Shown: positions 21,800-30,959, counted from the stretch's first letter. The stretch: 64,000 bases of DNA from Castellaniella sp049671645 (GCF_049671645.1 NZ_JBATVG010000014.1:124001-188000), one strand, 5' to 3'. The notes: a model not told the origin generated them from the letters alone. Translations and numbers: made by a program.

Positions 21800-23293
21800 T
21801 CACCGCATGGCGATCGTCGTATTCACGTCCGTGGGGTGCGCCTGCCAACGCGCCGTGATGGTCTTGGTCTGCGTCCAGAAATAGATGGACTGACGGCCGT
21901 TGGGCCCCAGATCGCCGAGTTTCGAAGCCCTCGACCCCGTGAAGCTGAACCAGGCCACCGGCACCGGGATGGGGATATTGATGCCCACCTGGCCGACGTC
22001 GATGTTGTTCTGGAAATAACGGGCATGCCCGCCATCCTGGGTGAAGATCGACGTGCCGTTGCCATTGGGGTTGGCATTGACGAATTCGACGGCCTCTTCC
22101 AGGGTATCGACCAGGACCACGGACAGCACCGGCCCGAAGACTTCTTCTTCGTAGATGCTCATGCCGGCCTTGACCTTGCTGAACACGGTGGGACCGACGA
22201 AATTACCCTGCTCGTAGCCTGCGACCTTGATGCCGCGCCCATCCAGCAGCAATTCCGCGCCTTCGTCCACGCCTTTCTGGATGAAGCCCTCGACGCGTTT
22301 TTTGGCGGCGGGCGAAATCAGGGGGCCCAGATCCGCCTTGCGGTCGGTGCCGATATTGACCTTCAGTTTCTTGGCCCGCTCGACGAAGTCCGGCAGCCAT
22401 TTCTGCGCCTCGCCGACCAGCACCAGCACGGAAATCGCCATGCAGCGTTCGCCGGCCGCGCCGAAGGCGGCCCCCAGCATGGAATTCAGGGCGGCCTCGC
22501 GATCGGCGTCCGGCATGATGATGCTGTGGTTCTTGGCGCCCATCATGGCCTGGCAGCGTTTGCCGGCATTGGACGAGCGGCGATAGATTTCCGTGCCTAC
22601 CCGCGTCGAGCCGATGAAGGACACGGCCTTGATGTCGGGGTGATCGCACAATGCGCCGGCCACATCCGGGCCGCCATGCACGACGTTCAGCACGCCGGGG
22701 GGCAAGCCGGCTTCCAGGGCCAGTTGCGCCACCATCAACGAGGCGGTCGGGTCCTGCTCGGAGGGCTTGTACACGAAGGTATTGCCCATGGTGACGGCGA
22801 TCGGGAACATCCAGCAGGGCAGCATCACGGGGAAATTGAACGCCGTGATCCCGGCGCAGACGCCCAGCGGCTGCAGGATGTTGTAGACATCGATGCCGGT
22901 GGCCGCGTTTTCCGCGTAATCGCCCAGTTGCAGCACATTGGCCGACACGGCGTGTTCCACGCCTTCCAGGCCGCGGGCAACCTCGCCTTCGGCGTCGGGG
23001 ATGGTCTTGCCGTGTTCACGGGACAGGACTTCCGCGATCTTGCCGGTGTTGTCCCGCAGCAGGCGGGCCAGGTCGGTCATGATCTGCCGGCGCTTGGCCT
23101 GGCTGACGTTGCGCCAGGTCTTGAAGGCTTCTTTCGAGTTGGCGATGGCCCGCTCGACTTCGGCCGGCGTGGCGAAGGGCACCCGCGCCACCACTTCCTG
23201 GGTGGCCGGATTGATGACGTCCCGCCATTCTTTGGTTTCGGACTGGACCAGTTTCCCGTCGATCAGTAGCGGGACGCGTGGAATATCGCTCAT
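21800..23293 (-). CDS. mmsA: CoA-acylating methylmalonate-semialdehyde dehydrogenase
   Basis: 497 residues, typical for the family. It oxidises (methyl)malonate semialdehyde to propionyl- or acetyl-CoA in valine, thymine, beta-alanine or inositol breakdown. Seen are FNFPVMLPCWMFP, the NAD site with SFIGSTRVG, the catalytic Cys in AAGERCMAIS near residue 285, and EEEVFGPVLSVV. The start has AAGGAG six bases upstream. Unlike the common mmsAB pair, no 3-hydroxyisobutyrate dehydrogenase is adjacent. A LysR regulator is divergently placed 149 bp away and probably controls it. Confidence 0.95.
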   Translation of the reverse strand: MSDIPRVPLLIDGKLVQSETKEWRDVINPATQEVVARVPFATPAEVERAIANSKEAFKTWRNVSQAKRRQIMTDLARLLRDNTGKIAEVLSREHGKTIPDAEGEVARGLEGVEHAVSANVLQLGDYAENAATGIDVYNILQPLGVCAGITAFNFPVMLPCWMFPIAVTMGNTFVYKPSEQDPTASLMVAQLALEAGLPPGVLNVVHGGPDVAGALCDHPDIKAVSFIGSTRVGTEIYRRSSNAGKRCQAMMGAKNHSIIMPDADREAALNSMLGAAFGAAGERCMAISVLVLVGEAQKWLPDFVERAKKLKVNIGTDRKADLGPLISPAAKKRVEGFIQKGVDEGAELLLDGRGIKVAGYEQGNFVGPTVFSKVKAGMSIYEEEVFGPVLSVVLVDTLEEAVEFVNANPNGNGTSIFTQDGGHARYFQNNIDVGQVGINIPIPVPVAWFSFTGSRASKLGDLGPNGRQSIYFWTQTKTITARWQAHPTDVNTTIAMR

Positions 23294-23406
23294 GCAAGTC
23301 TCCTTGTTGAAATCGGATGGATTCCGCAGGGCGGGCTACTCAAGTCAAGTGCCGCCTCCTATGTCATTCCCCAGTGTAGTTGTGTAAAAAACTTATTACC
23401 ATGAAA

Positions 23407-23438
23407 ATATTTGCACATTGGTTGACGATATTTGCACA
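23407..23438 (+). promoter_or_regulatory. direct-repeat operator candidate between mmsA and its LysR gene
   Basis: The 11-mer ATATTTGCACA occurs at 23407-23417 and again at 23428-23438, a period of 21 bp or two helical turns, so both copies face the same side of the DNA. A near inverted half-site TGTGTAAA lies at 23381-23388. The repeats end five bases before the LysR start, a place fit for autoregulation. Confidence 0.5.
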
Positions 23439-23442
23439 AGCC

Positions 23443-24405
23443 ATGACAGACTGGGATGCCATCCGCTATTTTCTGGAAGTCGCTCGCACACAGAGGGCCA
23501 GCGCCGCCGCTCAACGGCTGGGGGTGCGGCACAGCACCGTCACGCGGCGCATCCGGGGCCTGGAACTCGACCTGGGCATCACCCTGTTCGAAAAATCACG
23601 CGTCAGCGGCTTCACCCTGACGGAAGAAGGCCTGCGCTTCTTCGCCTATGCCGAACAGGTGGAAAGCGCCCTGCTGGCCGCGCGCGAAGCCCTGTCCGGA
23701 TCCGCGCAGGGGCCGAGCGGCCACCTGCGCATCGGCTCCACTGAAGGTTTCGGCAGCACCATCCTGACGCCGCTGATGATCGACTTCCAGCGCCGCCACC
23801 CCGGCATGACCCTGGACATCATGCCGGTGCCGCGCTACATCAGCCTGTCCAAGCGCGAGGCCGACATCGCCATTGCCCTGGAACGCCCCCAGCGCGGCCC
23901 CTATCTGTGCACCAAGCTGGGGGACTATGCCCTGCAGCTTTACGGCACCCGGGAATATCTGGACCGCCAGCCGCCCATCCGCCACCGGCACGATCTGGAA
24001 CACCACCGCTTCATCGGCTATGTGGACGAGCTGCTGTTCAGCGACCGCCTGCGCTATCTGGACGACCTGGCGCCGGCAGCCAACGTCGTATTCCGCAGCA
24101 CCAGCGTGCTGGCGCAATATCAGGCCGTCCTGGGCGGCCAGGCCCTGGCCATCCTGCCGTGTTTTCTGGCGGCGCAGGACACGCGCCTGGCGCCGGTGCT
24201 GGAACGCGACATCCACGTCACCCGCAGCTTCTGGATGTACTGCCACGAAGACCTGCGCCAGACCCGTCGCGTCATGGCCCTATGGGATTATCTGAAGCAC
24301 GCCATCGACCTGAACCGCGACCTGCTGCAAGGCGGTAGCCGCACGCTGCGCACACCTGCCGAGGACTGGACGCCCTCCTACAGGGCGGATCCGGACGCCG
24401 CGTGA
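23443..24405 (+). CDS. LysR-type transcriptional regulator, probable regulator of mmsA
   Basis: 320 residues. The N-terminal winged helix-turn-helix (DWDAIRYFLEVARTQRASAAAQRLG, then HSTVTRRIRGLE) and the effector-binding domain from about residue 95 are clear. I start it at the ATG at 23443, where the helix-turn-helix begins normally; an in-frame ATG at 23401 would place the direct repeats inside the gene. It is divergent from mmsA, the usual layout for a LysR protein and its target. Its effector is unknown, perhaps a valine-pathway intermediate. It converges on lptF with 21 bp between stops. Confidence 0.9.
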   Translation: MTDWDAIRYFLEVARTQRASAAAQRLGVRHSTVTRRIRGLELDLGITLFEKSRVSGFTLTEEGLRFFAYAEQVESALLAAREALSGSAQGPSGHLRIGSTEGFGSTILTPLMIDFQRRHPGMTLDIMPVPRYISLSKREADIAIALERPQRGPYLCTKLGDYALQLYGTREYLDRQPPIRHRHDLEHHRFIGYVDELLFSDRLRYLDDLAPAANVVFRSTSVLAQYQAVLGGQALAILPCFLAAQDTRLAPVLERDIHVTRSFWMYCHEDLRQTRRVMALWDYLKHAIDLNRDLLQGGSRTLRTPAEDWTPSYRADPDAA

Positions 24406-24426
24406 AGGCGGGTTGCCCGCGCGGGA

Positions 24427-25548
24427 TCAGCCAGCGGCCGACGCTGCGTGCTGTCTGCGTGGCTTGGGCATGCGGATGCGCCGCCACAGCAGCCCCAGCC
24501 CCAAGGCCAGGAACAGGCCATGCACCAGCCAGACCCCCAGCCAGAAGGACAGCACCCCATTGCCGATCCAGCCGCGCGACAGATTGATCAGGTTCATGTA
24601 CAGCAGCGCCAGCAGCCCGGCCAGCAGCAGGTCGCCGGAACGCCCCAGGCGTGGATTCACCGCGCCCAGCGGCAAGGCGATCAGGGCCAGATTCAGCACG
24701 GCGATCGGCAAAGCCAGGCGCCACATCAATTGGGACAGGGATTCATTGTCCCCATGCCGCAGCAGATCCAGCGTCGGCCGCGCCTTGATTTCCTGCAACG
24801 CCTTCTGGCGAGCGGCTTCCAGCGCCCCCGGGTCCGTGCGGCTTTCGATCCGCACGCCGTACCGCTGGAAATCCAGCATCCGCAGTTCGGGGGTGCCCGG
24901 CTTCAGGTCGTAGCGGTGCCCCGGTCCCAGCACCAGGAAACGGTCGCCGTTGGCTTCCGTGCGGATGGCGGCGCTGTCGGCGGTGACGATGCTCAGCCAA
25001 TCGGGTTCGATGATCCGGGCCACGACGCGGCCCAGCTCATCGTCGGGGCGCGAAGGCGATTCGGCGAAAAAGACCCGCTGCCCATCGTCGGTTTCGATGA
25101 ACTGGCCGGCCGTGACCTTGGACAAGTCGGAACGTTGTTCGAACCGCTGGCGATATTCGGCAATCTGCCCGTAGGCCCAGGGCGAGGCCGACAACGTCAA
25201 CACGGCCACCACGGCGGCAACCGGCACCGCGAACATCATGACGGGGCGCAGCCAGTCGGCCAGCGACAGGCCGCTGGCGAACCAGACGGGCATTTCCGAT
25301 TCGCGGTAGCTGCGCGTGACGGTCGTCAGCACCGCCACGAACAGGGCCACCGACAAAATGACCGGCAAGGCCGTGATGCTGGAAAAGGCCGCCAGCCCCA
25401 GCACGACGTTGGCGCCGATGTCGCCATTGGCGGCTTCGCCCAGCAGCCGCACGATCAGCACACTGAGCCAGACCACCAGCAAGGTGGAAAATACAATGCC
25501 GGCGTGGCTGGTGATTTCGGAAAAGACGGCGCGCTTGAACAATGACAT
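24427..25548 (-). CDS. lptF: LPS export ABC permease LptF
   Basis: 373 residues, with three hydrophobic helices near the N-terminus, a periplasmic beta-jellyroll from about 130 to 260 and three more helices at the C-terminus, the LptF/LptG plan. The opening FKRAVFSEITSHAGIVFSTLLVVW marks LptF rather than LptG. LptF and LptG with LptB2 extract lipopolysaccharide from the inner membrane. lptG normally follows directly in the same operon; here a convergent LysR gene lies downstream and no lptG is in the window. It is divergent from pepA, 99 bp apart, a common layout. Confidence 0.93.
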   Translation of the reverse strand: MSLFKRAVFSEITSHAGIVFSTLLVVWLSVLIVRLLGEAANGDIGANVVLGLAAFSSITALPVILSVALFVAVLTTVTRSYRESEMPVWFASGLSLADWLRPVMMFAVPVAAVVAVLTLSASPWAYGQIAEYRQRFEQRSDLSKVTAGQFIETDDGQRVFFAESPSRPDDELGRVVARIIEPDWLSIVTADSAAIRTEANGDRFLVLGPGHRYDLKPGTPELRMLDFQRYGVRIESRTDPGALEAARQKALQEIKARPTLDLLRHGDNESLSQLMWRLALPIAVLNLALIALPLGAVNPRLGRSGDLLLAGLLALLYMNLINLSRGWIGNGVLSFWLGVWLVHGLFLALGLGLLWRRIRMPKPRRQHAASAAG

Positions 25549-25647
25549 GGGAAAATGCGGAATAATGGGCCGTCAATCTGAGGCGGGCATGTTGACCGGC
25601 GAATCAGCCGGATGCAAGACGCGCACAGCCGGATCTAAGGAAAACGA

Positions 25648-27144
25648 ATGGAATTTAGCACAAGCACCTCGACTACCCTGCACACCGTGAAAACCCAGGC
25701 GCTGGCGGTCGGCGTCTTTCAGGACGGCATCCTGAGCCCCGCCGCCGATGCGCTGGATCAGGCCTGCGGCGGCGCGATCCGCGCCGTCGTCCAGTCGGAG
25801 TTCGACGCCGCCCCCGGCAGCTGCCTGACCCTGCACGCGCCCGCCGGCATCACGGCCAGCCGGGTCATTTTACTCGGCCTGGGCCGCCAGGATAGTCTGA
25901 CGGCCTCCACCCTGGCCAAGGCGCATCAGGCTTTGGCGGGCTACTGCGTCCGCGCCGGCGTCAGCACGGCCGTCTCCACCCTGTGCGCCTTGAGCGCGAA
26001 CGATGCGTCCCTGACGGATTGCGCCCGCGCGGCGGCCCGCCTGGTCAGCGCCGCGTCCTACCGCTACGACCAGACCTTCAGCCAGGCCAAACCCGCCGTC
26101 AAGCTGCGCAGCTTCACCCTGCACCTGCCCCGCGCCAAAGCCGCCCAGGCCAAGACCGGCCTGGAACAAGGCGCCGCCATCGGCGCGGGCATCAACCTGG
26201 CCCGTCTGCTGGGGGATTTGCCGCCCAACGTCTGCACCCCCACCTACCTGGGCCAGACCGCGCGGAACCTGGCCAAGCAGTTCAAGACGCTGAAGGCCGA
26301 AGTCCTGGACCAGAAAAAGATCGAAGCTCTGAAAATGGGTTCCTTCCTGTCCGTGGCGAAGGGATCGACCGAACCGCCGGCCTTCATCGTGCTGCGCCAT
26401 ACGCCCAGCAAACCCGCCAACCGCAAGGCCGCCCCCATCGTGCTGGTCGGCAAGGGCATCACCTTCGACGCCGGCGGCATTTCCCTGAAACCGGGTCCCG
26501 GCATGGACGAAATGAAGTTCGACATGTGCGGCGCGGCCAGTGTCCTGGGAACGATGCGCACCGTGGCCGAGCTCGACCTGCCGCGTGAAATCATCGCCAT
26601 CGTGCCCAGTTGCGAAAACCTGCCCAGCGGTTCGGCCGTCAAGCCGGGGGACATCGTCACCAGCCTGTCGGGGCAGACCATCGAGGTCCTGAACACCGAC
26701 GCCGAAGGCCGCCTGATCCTGTGCGATGCCCTGACCTATGCCGAACGCTTCAAACCGGCCGCCGTGATCGACGTAGCCACCCTGACCGGCGCCTGCGTCA
26801 TCGCGCTGGGCCACGTCAACAGCGGCCTGTTCACCCAGGACGACACCCTGGCCGCCGAACTGCTGGCCGCGGGCCGCCAGGCCCAGGACCCCGCCTGGCG
26901 CATGCCCCTGGAAGACGCCTACCAGGATCTGCTGAAATCGAATTTCGCCGACATGGCCAATATCGGCGGCCGTCCGGCCGGGTCCGTCACGGCGGCCTGC
27001 TTTCTGTCGCGCTTCACCGGAAAATACCGCTGGGCGCACCTGGACATCGCCGGCACAGCCTGGCTGGAAGGCAAGCAGAAAGGCGCCACCGGCCGCCCCG
27101 TGCCCCTGCTGGTGCAGTATCTGCTGGGGCAATGCGGGGCATGA
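25648..27144 (+). CDS. pepA: leucyl aminopeptidase (M17)
   Basis: 498 residues. The N-terminal macro-like domain is followed by the two-metal M17 catalytic domain with GKGITFDAGGISLKPG, MKFDMCGAASVLG and NTDAEGRL, which contain the metal ligands and catalytic Lys and Arg. It removes N-terminal residues, preferably Leu, and in some bacteria PepA also binds DNA in Xer recombination and carbamoyl-phosphate synthetase control. The start follows a weak AAGGA site. holC overlaps its stop by ATGA, a conserved pairing. Confidence 0.96.
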   Translation: MEFSTSTSTTLHTVKTQALAVGVFQDGILSPAADALDQACGGAIRAVVQSEFDAAPGSCLTLHAPAGITASRVILLGLGRQDSLTASTLAKAHQALAGYCVRAGVSTAVSTLCALSANDASLTDCARAAARLVSAASYRYDQTFSQAKPAVKLRSFTLHLPRAKAAQAKTGLEQGAAIGAGINLARLLGDLPPNVCTPTYLGQTARNLAKQFKTLKAEVLDQKKIEALKMGSFLSVAKGSTEPPAFIVLRHTPSKPANRKAAPIVLVGKGITFDAGGISLKPGPGMDEMKFDMCGAASVLGTMRTVAELDLPREIIAIVPSCENLPSGSAVKPGDIVTSLSGQTIEVLNTDAEGRLILCDALTYAERFKPAAVIDVATLTGACVIALGHVNSGLFTQDDTLAAELLAAGRQAQDPAWRMPLEDAYQDLLKSNFADMANIGGRPAGSVTAACFLSRFTGKYRWAHLDIAGTAWLEGKQKGATGRPVPLLVQYLLGQCGA

Positions 27145-27584
27145 GCCGCGTGGATTTCGCCTACGGCGCGGCGCACCGCCTGCGGGCGGCCTGCCGCACC
27201 GCGGCCCGCCACGTAGAGGCGGGCCACCGCCTGCTGGTCTACTGCACCGACCCCCGGCGCCTGCGGCGCTTCGACGGCCTGCTCTGGGATTTCGACCCTG
27301 CCAGCTTCATCCCGCATGCCTACGCGCACGACCCGCTGGCCGACCAGGCCGACGTCATCCTGGCGGCGGACGCCGACGCCCTGGCTGCGGCGCCCGCCAC
27401 CGGCTGGCTGCTGAATCTGGATCTTGCCTGCCCTCCGGATGCCGGCCAATTCGATCGCATCCTGGAAATCGTATCCGGGCACGAGGCCGACCGCGAAGCC
27501 GCCCGCAGCCGCTGGGCGCAGTACCGGGACGCCGGACATGACGTGCGGGGGCACCAGTTGTCAGCGGGAACTTGGGAACCCTGA
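27141..27584 (+). CDS. holC: DNA polymerase III chi subunit
   Basis: 147 residues. MSRVDFAYGAAHRLRAACR, VYCTDPRRLRRFD and FIPHAYAHDPLADQADVIL match HolC (chi), which links the clamp-loader to single-strand binding protein. It overlaps the pepA stop by ATGA; an in-frame ATG nine bases earlier (27132) is an alternative. In many proteobacteria valS follows, but here the next gene is a YccA-type membrane protein. Confidence 0.88.
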   Translation: MSRVDFAYGAAHRLRAACRTAARHVEAGHRLLVYCTDPRRLRRFDGLLWDFDPASFIPHAYAHDPLADQADVILAADADALAAAPATGWLLNLDLACPPDAGQFDRILEIVSGHEADREAARSRWAQYRDAGHDVRGHQLSAGTWEP

Positions 27585-27694
27585 GCCGGTCCAAGCCATG
27601 ACAGTCTGGACGATTTCGTTCAGCTTAATGTAAGATTACTGCATCCACTATGCTATAAGCGTTAGACTGATCTGACGCACGACAGGAAACCACC

Positions 27695-28396
27695 ATGTCC
27701 GACTTTCGCAATACCCTACCTCGCGCCGGCGCCTACGACGTGTCGGTCACCGCCCGCAACCGCGTGCTGCGCAACACCTACTGGCTGCTGGCCTTATCCC
27801 TGATTCCCACCGTGCTGGGCGCGGCCGTCGGCCTGCATTTCGGCATGGGCAAGGTCATGGCCTCCAACCCGGGCACCAGCACGCTGGTCTTCCTGGTGGG
27901 CGCCTTCGGCCTGATGTTCCTGGTCGAACGCAACAAGAACTCTTCGCTGGGCGTGGCCCTGCTGCTGGGCTTCACCTTCTTCATGGGGCTGATGCTGTCC
28001 AACCTGCTCGGTTTCGTCCTGGGCATGGGCAACGGCGCTCAGTTGATCATGCTGGCCTTCGGTGGCACGGCGGCCGTCTTCGGCACCATGGCCACGGTGG
28101 CCACCACCACGAAACGCGATTTCACCCACCTGCAGAAATTCCTGTTCGTGGGCGTGGTCCTGCTGATCGTGGCTTCGCTGGCCAATATGTTCTTCCAGAT
28201 CCCGGCCCTGATGCTGACCTTGTCGGTGCTGGCCATCGGCATCTTTTCCGCCTTCCTGCTGGTCGACCTGCAGCGGGTCGTGCAGGGCGGCGAAACGAAC
28301 TACGTCACGGCCACCCTGGCGGTCTACCTGGATCTGTACAACATCTTCGCCAACCTGCTGATGCTGCTGGGCATCCTGGGCGGCAACCGCGACTGA
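27695..28396 (+). CDS. Bax inhibitor-1/YccA-family membrane protein
   Basis: 233 residues with seven strongly hydrophobic segments from about residue 28 to the end, the BI-1 plan. The cytosolic N-terminus is short (MSDFRNTLPRAGAYDVSVTARNR starts it, given here in parts). The acidic motif near the last helices (AVYLDLYNIFANLL) fits the family's Asp pair tied to a pH-gated Ca2+ leak in BsYetJ. In E. coli YccA shields SecY from FtsH. AGGA precedes the ATG, and TATAAG at 27654-27659 may be a -10 box. A strong terminator follows at 28420-28446. Confidence 0.9.
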   Translation: MSDFRNTLPRAGAYDVSVTARNRVLRNTYWLLALSLIPTVLGAAVGLHFGMGKVMASNPGTSTLVFLVGAFGLMFLVERNKNSSLGVALLLGFTFFMGLMLSNLLGFVLGMGNGAQLIMLAFGGTAAVFGTMATVATTTKRDFTHLQKFLFVGVVLLIVASLANMFFQIPALMLTLSVLAIGIFSAFLLVDLQRVVQGGETNYVTATLAVYLDLYNIFANLLMLLGILGGNRD

Positions 28397-28419
28397 TCCA
28401 CAGTCTCACGCAGTGATCT

Positions 28420-28446
28420 GGCGGGCTTCGGCCCGCCTTTTTATTT
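28420..28446 (+). terminator. intrinsic terminator after the YccA-type gene
   Basis: A 7-bp GC-only stem (28420-28426 with 28431-28437) closed by a TTCG tetraloop is followed by TTTTTATTT. It is a classical Rho-independent terminator 24 bp past the stop. Confidence 0.95.
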
Positions 28447-28519
28447 GCGGCAAGCCCCGTCCGATGTCAACGGACCGGATCGGCCGGGAAAGCCCCCGGC
28501 GCCACCCCAGCGCCCAGCC

Positions 28520-29419
28520 TTACGCCGACGAGTCGGGCCGAGCGGCCGGCGCAGACAGTTTCTTCACCCCCTCGGCGGCGATCAGGATCACCGCCAGCCA
28601 GATCGGTCCGTAGGTCAGCCACTGGGCCGGGGCCACCGACTCGCCCATCAGCAGGAACGCCACCCAGAACAGCAGCACCGGCTCCACATAGCTGAGCAGC
28701 CCGAACAAGGTCATGGGCAGCAGTCGGCTGGCCGCCAGGTACATGGACAGCGAGACGGCGCTCAGCAGCCCCAGCAATGGCACCTGCAGCAGCAGGCGCG
28801 GATGCGCCGCGAAAATGCGGGCAGCCTCGGCCGCCTGGGACTGCAGGATCAGGACGGCAACGGGCAGCAGGAACAGCATGTCGAACCACAGGCTGCTCAG
28901 CGCATCGACCCGCAGGCGTCGCCGCAGGATGAAGTACGGCGGATAACCCAGCGCCACCAGCGCGGTCGCCCACGATACCGACCCCAGCCGCCACCATTCA
29001 TGACCGACCCCCAGCAAAGCGAACGCGACCGCCCAGGCCTGCCAGCGGCTGAGCCGCTCGTGGTAGACCAGCCGGCCGGCCAACACCATGACCAGCGGCA
29101 GCAGAAAATAACCCATGGACACGTCCAGGGCATAGCCATGCAGGGGCGCCCAGACGAACAACCAGAGCTGGACCCCCAGCAACCCGGAGCACAGGAGCAT
29201 CGCCGCCAGAAACCGGCCATGCCCGAATCGCCGCGCCGTCGCACGCAGGGCGCCCCAGCCCCGCGCCCGATGGACCACCAGGGCCATCATCGGCAAGCCC
29301 ATCAGAATGCGCCAGGCGAACACGATGTCGCCATCGAAGGGCTGCATCAGCGTCGCATAGAAATACATGGCGGCAAACAACGCCGACGAAGCGACCGACA
29401 GGACGATGCCTTGCTTCAT
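28520..29419 (-). CDS. rarD: EamA-family permease, RarD-like
   Basis: 299 residues with ten hydrophobic segments, two EamA repeats. MKQGIVLSVASSALFAAMYFYATL, LFVWAPLHGYALDVSMGYFLLPL and LSYVEPVLLFWVAFLLMGE match the RarD subgroup (annotated chloramphenicol-sensitive protein; true substrate unknown). It follows recO on the same strand with 21 bp between, replacing the pdxJ gene that usually comes after recO in this gene cluster. Confidence 0.87.
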   Translation of the reverse strand: MKQGIVLSVASSALFAAMYFYATLMQPFDGDIVFAWRILMGLPMMALVVHRARGWGALRATARRFGHGRFLAAMLLCSGLLGVQLWLFVWAPLHGYALDVSMGYFLLPLVMVLAGRLVYHERLSRWQAWAVAFALLGVGHEWWRLGSVSWATALVALGYPPYFILRRRLRVDALSSLWFDMLFLLPVAVLILQSQAAEAARIFAAHPRLLLQVPLLGLLSAVSLSMYLAASRLLPMTLFGLLSYVEPVLLFWVAFLLMGESVAPAQWLTYGPIWLAVILIAAEGVKKLSAPAARPDSSA

Positions 29420-29440
29420 GAGAACAGACTTAAAAAAGAT

Positions 29441-30031
29441 TCAGTAGCGTTGCAGGTCCATCAGCACCTGGCGCGTACGCAAGGGGGCGTCCAGCAGCAT
29501 GTCCAGGCGCTCCCGCAAGGCCTGACGCAAGACCGGCTCGGCGCCCGCATCGGCGAAATCGGGCACAGGCGCATCCACGCCGTAGCCCGCTTGTTCCAGC
29601 AGCAACCATTCAAACCGCCGCAAAGCGGCGGCATGAGAGCGGGCCTGGGTATCGGCCAAGGCGTCCAGCGCCGCTTCGTAGGCGTCATAGACGCCGGGGT
29701 GCGGGTCCTCGCGCGCCAGCAGGCGCAGGATCAGCTCGTTCAGATACCAGGCCGACATCATGGCCCGGCCGTTCAACAGCCGCACAGGACCGGCTTCCGC
29801 CCGCACCAGGGTATGGACTTCGGCGGCCCCCGACCAGGACAGCCACAGCGGCTGGAACGCGACCAGCACCGGCCTCAAGACGGAATATGGGCGCTTGGCG
29901 CCCTTCGCCACCACCGCGACGCAACCGTGGTCGCGGGTGAAACACTGGACGATCAGCGAGGTTTCACGCCATGGGCTGGCATGCAGCACATAGCCTTGCG
30001 CATCCTGGATGCGCAAGCCTCGTCTAGTCAT
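29441..30031 (-). CDS. recO: DNA repair protein RecO, short form
   Basis: 196 residues; most RecO proteins are about 240. The N-terminal OB-fold is complete (GYVLHASPWRETSLIVQCFTRDHG, VAVVAKGAKRPYS), and the first part of the alpha-helical domain is present (YLNELILRLLAREDPHPGVYDAYEAAL, LRRFEWLLLEQAGYGV). After that the usual 45 or so residues, which in many RecO proteins hold a zinc-binding cluster, are missing and the chain goes straight to a final helix, LRERLDMLLDAPLRTRQVLMDLQRY. RecO helps RecR load RecA on SSB-coated DNA. The ATG overlaps the era stop region by 8 bases, so the start is firm. Confidence 0.86.
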   Translation of the reverse strand: MTRRGLRIQDAQGYVLHASPWRETSLIVQCFTRDHGCVAVVAKGAKRPYSVLRPVLVAFQPLWLSWSGAAEVHTLVRAEAGPVRLLNGRAMMSAWYLNELILRLLAREDPHPGVYDAYEAALDALADTQARSHAAALRRFEWLLLEQAGYGVDAPVPDFADAGAEPVLRQALRERLDMLLDAPLRTRQVLMDLQRY

Positions 30032-30959
30032 ACCCCAGTTCCCGCAGGGTGGCCTCGCGCCCGGACCAGCCCTTGCGGGTCTTGACGTAGACATCGAGGA
30101 ACACGGGCTTATCCAGCAGCTTGACCATATCCTGGCGCGCCTCGGTGGCAATGCGCTTCATGTGCTGCCCCCCCGCCCCCAGCAAAATCGGCCGGTGGCT
30201 GTCGCGTTCGATGACGACGCAAGCCGCGATCCGCACCCCGCTGTCGTCTTCTTCCCATTGTTCGATCACCACCGTGCAACCATACGGCAATTCATCGCCC
30301 ACCAGCCGGAAAATCTTTTCCCGGATCAGCTCGGACGCGAGGAAGCGGACCGGGCGGTCGGTGAAGGTGTCGGCCTCGAAGAGGTGTTCGCCTTCAGGCA
30401 GATACTGGGCGATCTCGCCCACCAGCACGTCCAGCTGCACGGAACGCGCGGCGCTGACGGGCACGACCGCCGCATAGGGGAATTCCTGGGTCAGGCGCGC
30501 CACGTAGGCGAACAGGGCGTTCTTGTCCTTCAGGGCATCGATCTTGTTGACGACCAGGATCACCGGCCGCTGGCGCGGCAGCAACGGCACCATGGCCGCA
30601 TCGCCCGCCGACCATTTACCGGCCTCGACGACGTGCACCACGACGTCGACTTCCGCCAGGGCCTGGGTGACGACCCGATTCATCATGCGATTCATGGTCC
30701 CGCCATGGCGGGTCTGGAAACCGGGGGTATCGACGAAGACGAACTGGTCCGCCCCCTGGGTCAGCACCCCGTGAATGCGGTGGCGGGTGGTCTGCGCCTT
30801 GCGCGACACGATGGACAATTTGGCGCCGATCAGGGCATTGCCCAGCGTCGACTTGCCGACATTGGGCCGCCCCACCAGGGCGACGAAACCGCAGCGGCTG
30901 GCGGGCTTTTCCGCATCCGCCCCCGTATCGGGAGGCGCCTTCAGGGAATCATCATTCAT
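30024..30959 (-). CDS. era: ribosome-assembly GTPase Era
   Basis: 311 residues. G motifs are GRPNVGKST (G1), DTPGF (G3) and NKID (G4); the C-terminal KH domain contains GAGGQHMKRIATEARQDM and binds the 3' end of 16S rRNA. The N-terminus has a 20-residue charged extension before the G domain. The start overlaps the rnc stop by ATGA, and the stop overlaps recO. Era is essential for 30S maturation. Confidence 0.96.
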   Translation of the reverse strand: MNDDSLKAPPDTGADAEKPASRCGFVALVGRPNVGKSTLGNALIGAKLSIVSRKAQTTRHRIHGVLTQGADQFVFVDTPGFQTRHGGTMNRMMNRVVTQALAEVDVVVHVVEAGKWSAGDAAMVPLLPRQRPVILVVNKIDALKDKNALFAYVARLTQEFPYAAVVPVSAARSVQLDVLVGEIAQYLPEGEHLFEADTFTDRPVRFLASELIREKIFRLVGDELPYGCTVVIEQWEEDDSGVRIAACVVIERDSHRPILLGAGGQHMKRIATEARQDMVKLLDKPVFLDVYVKTRKGWSGREATLRELGYD

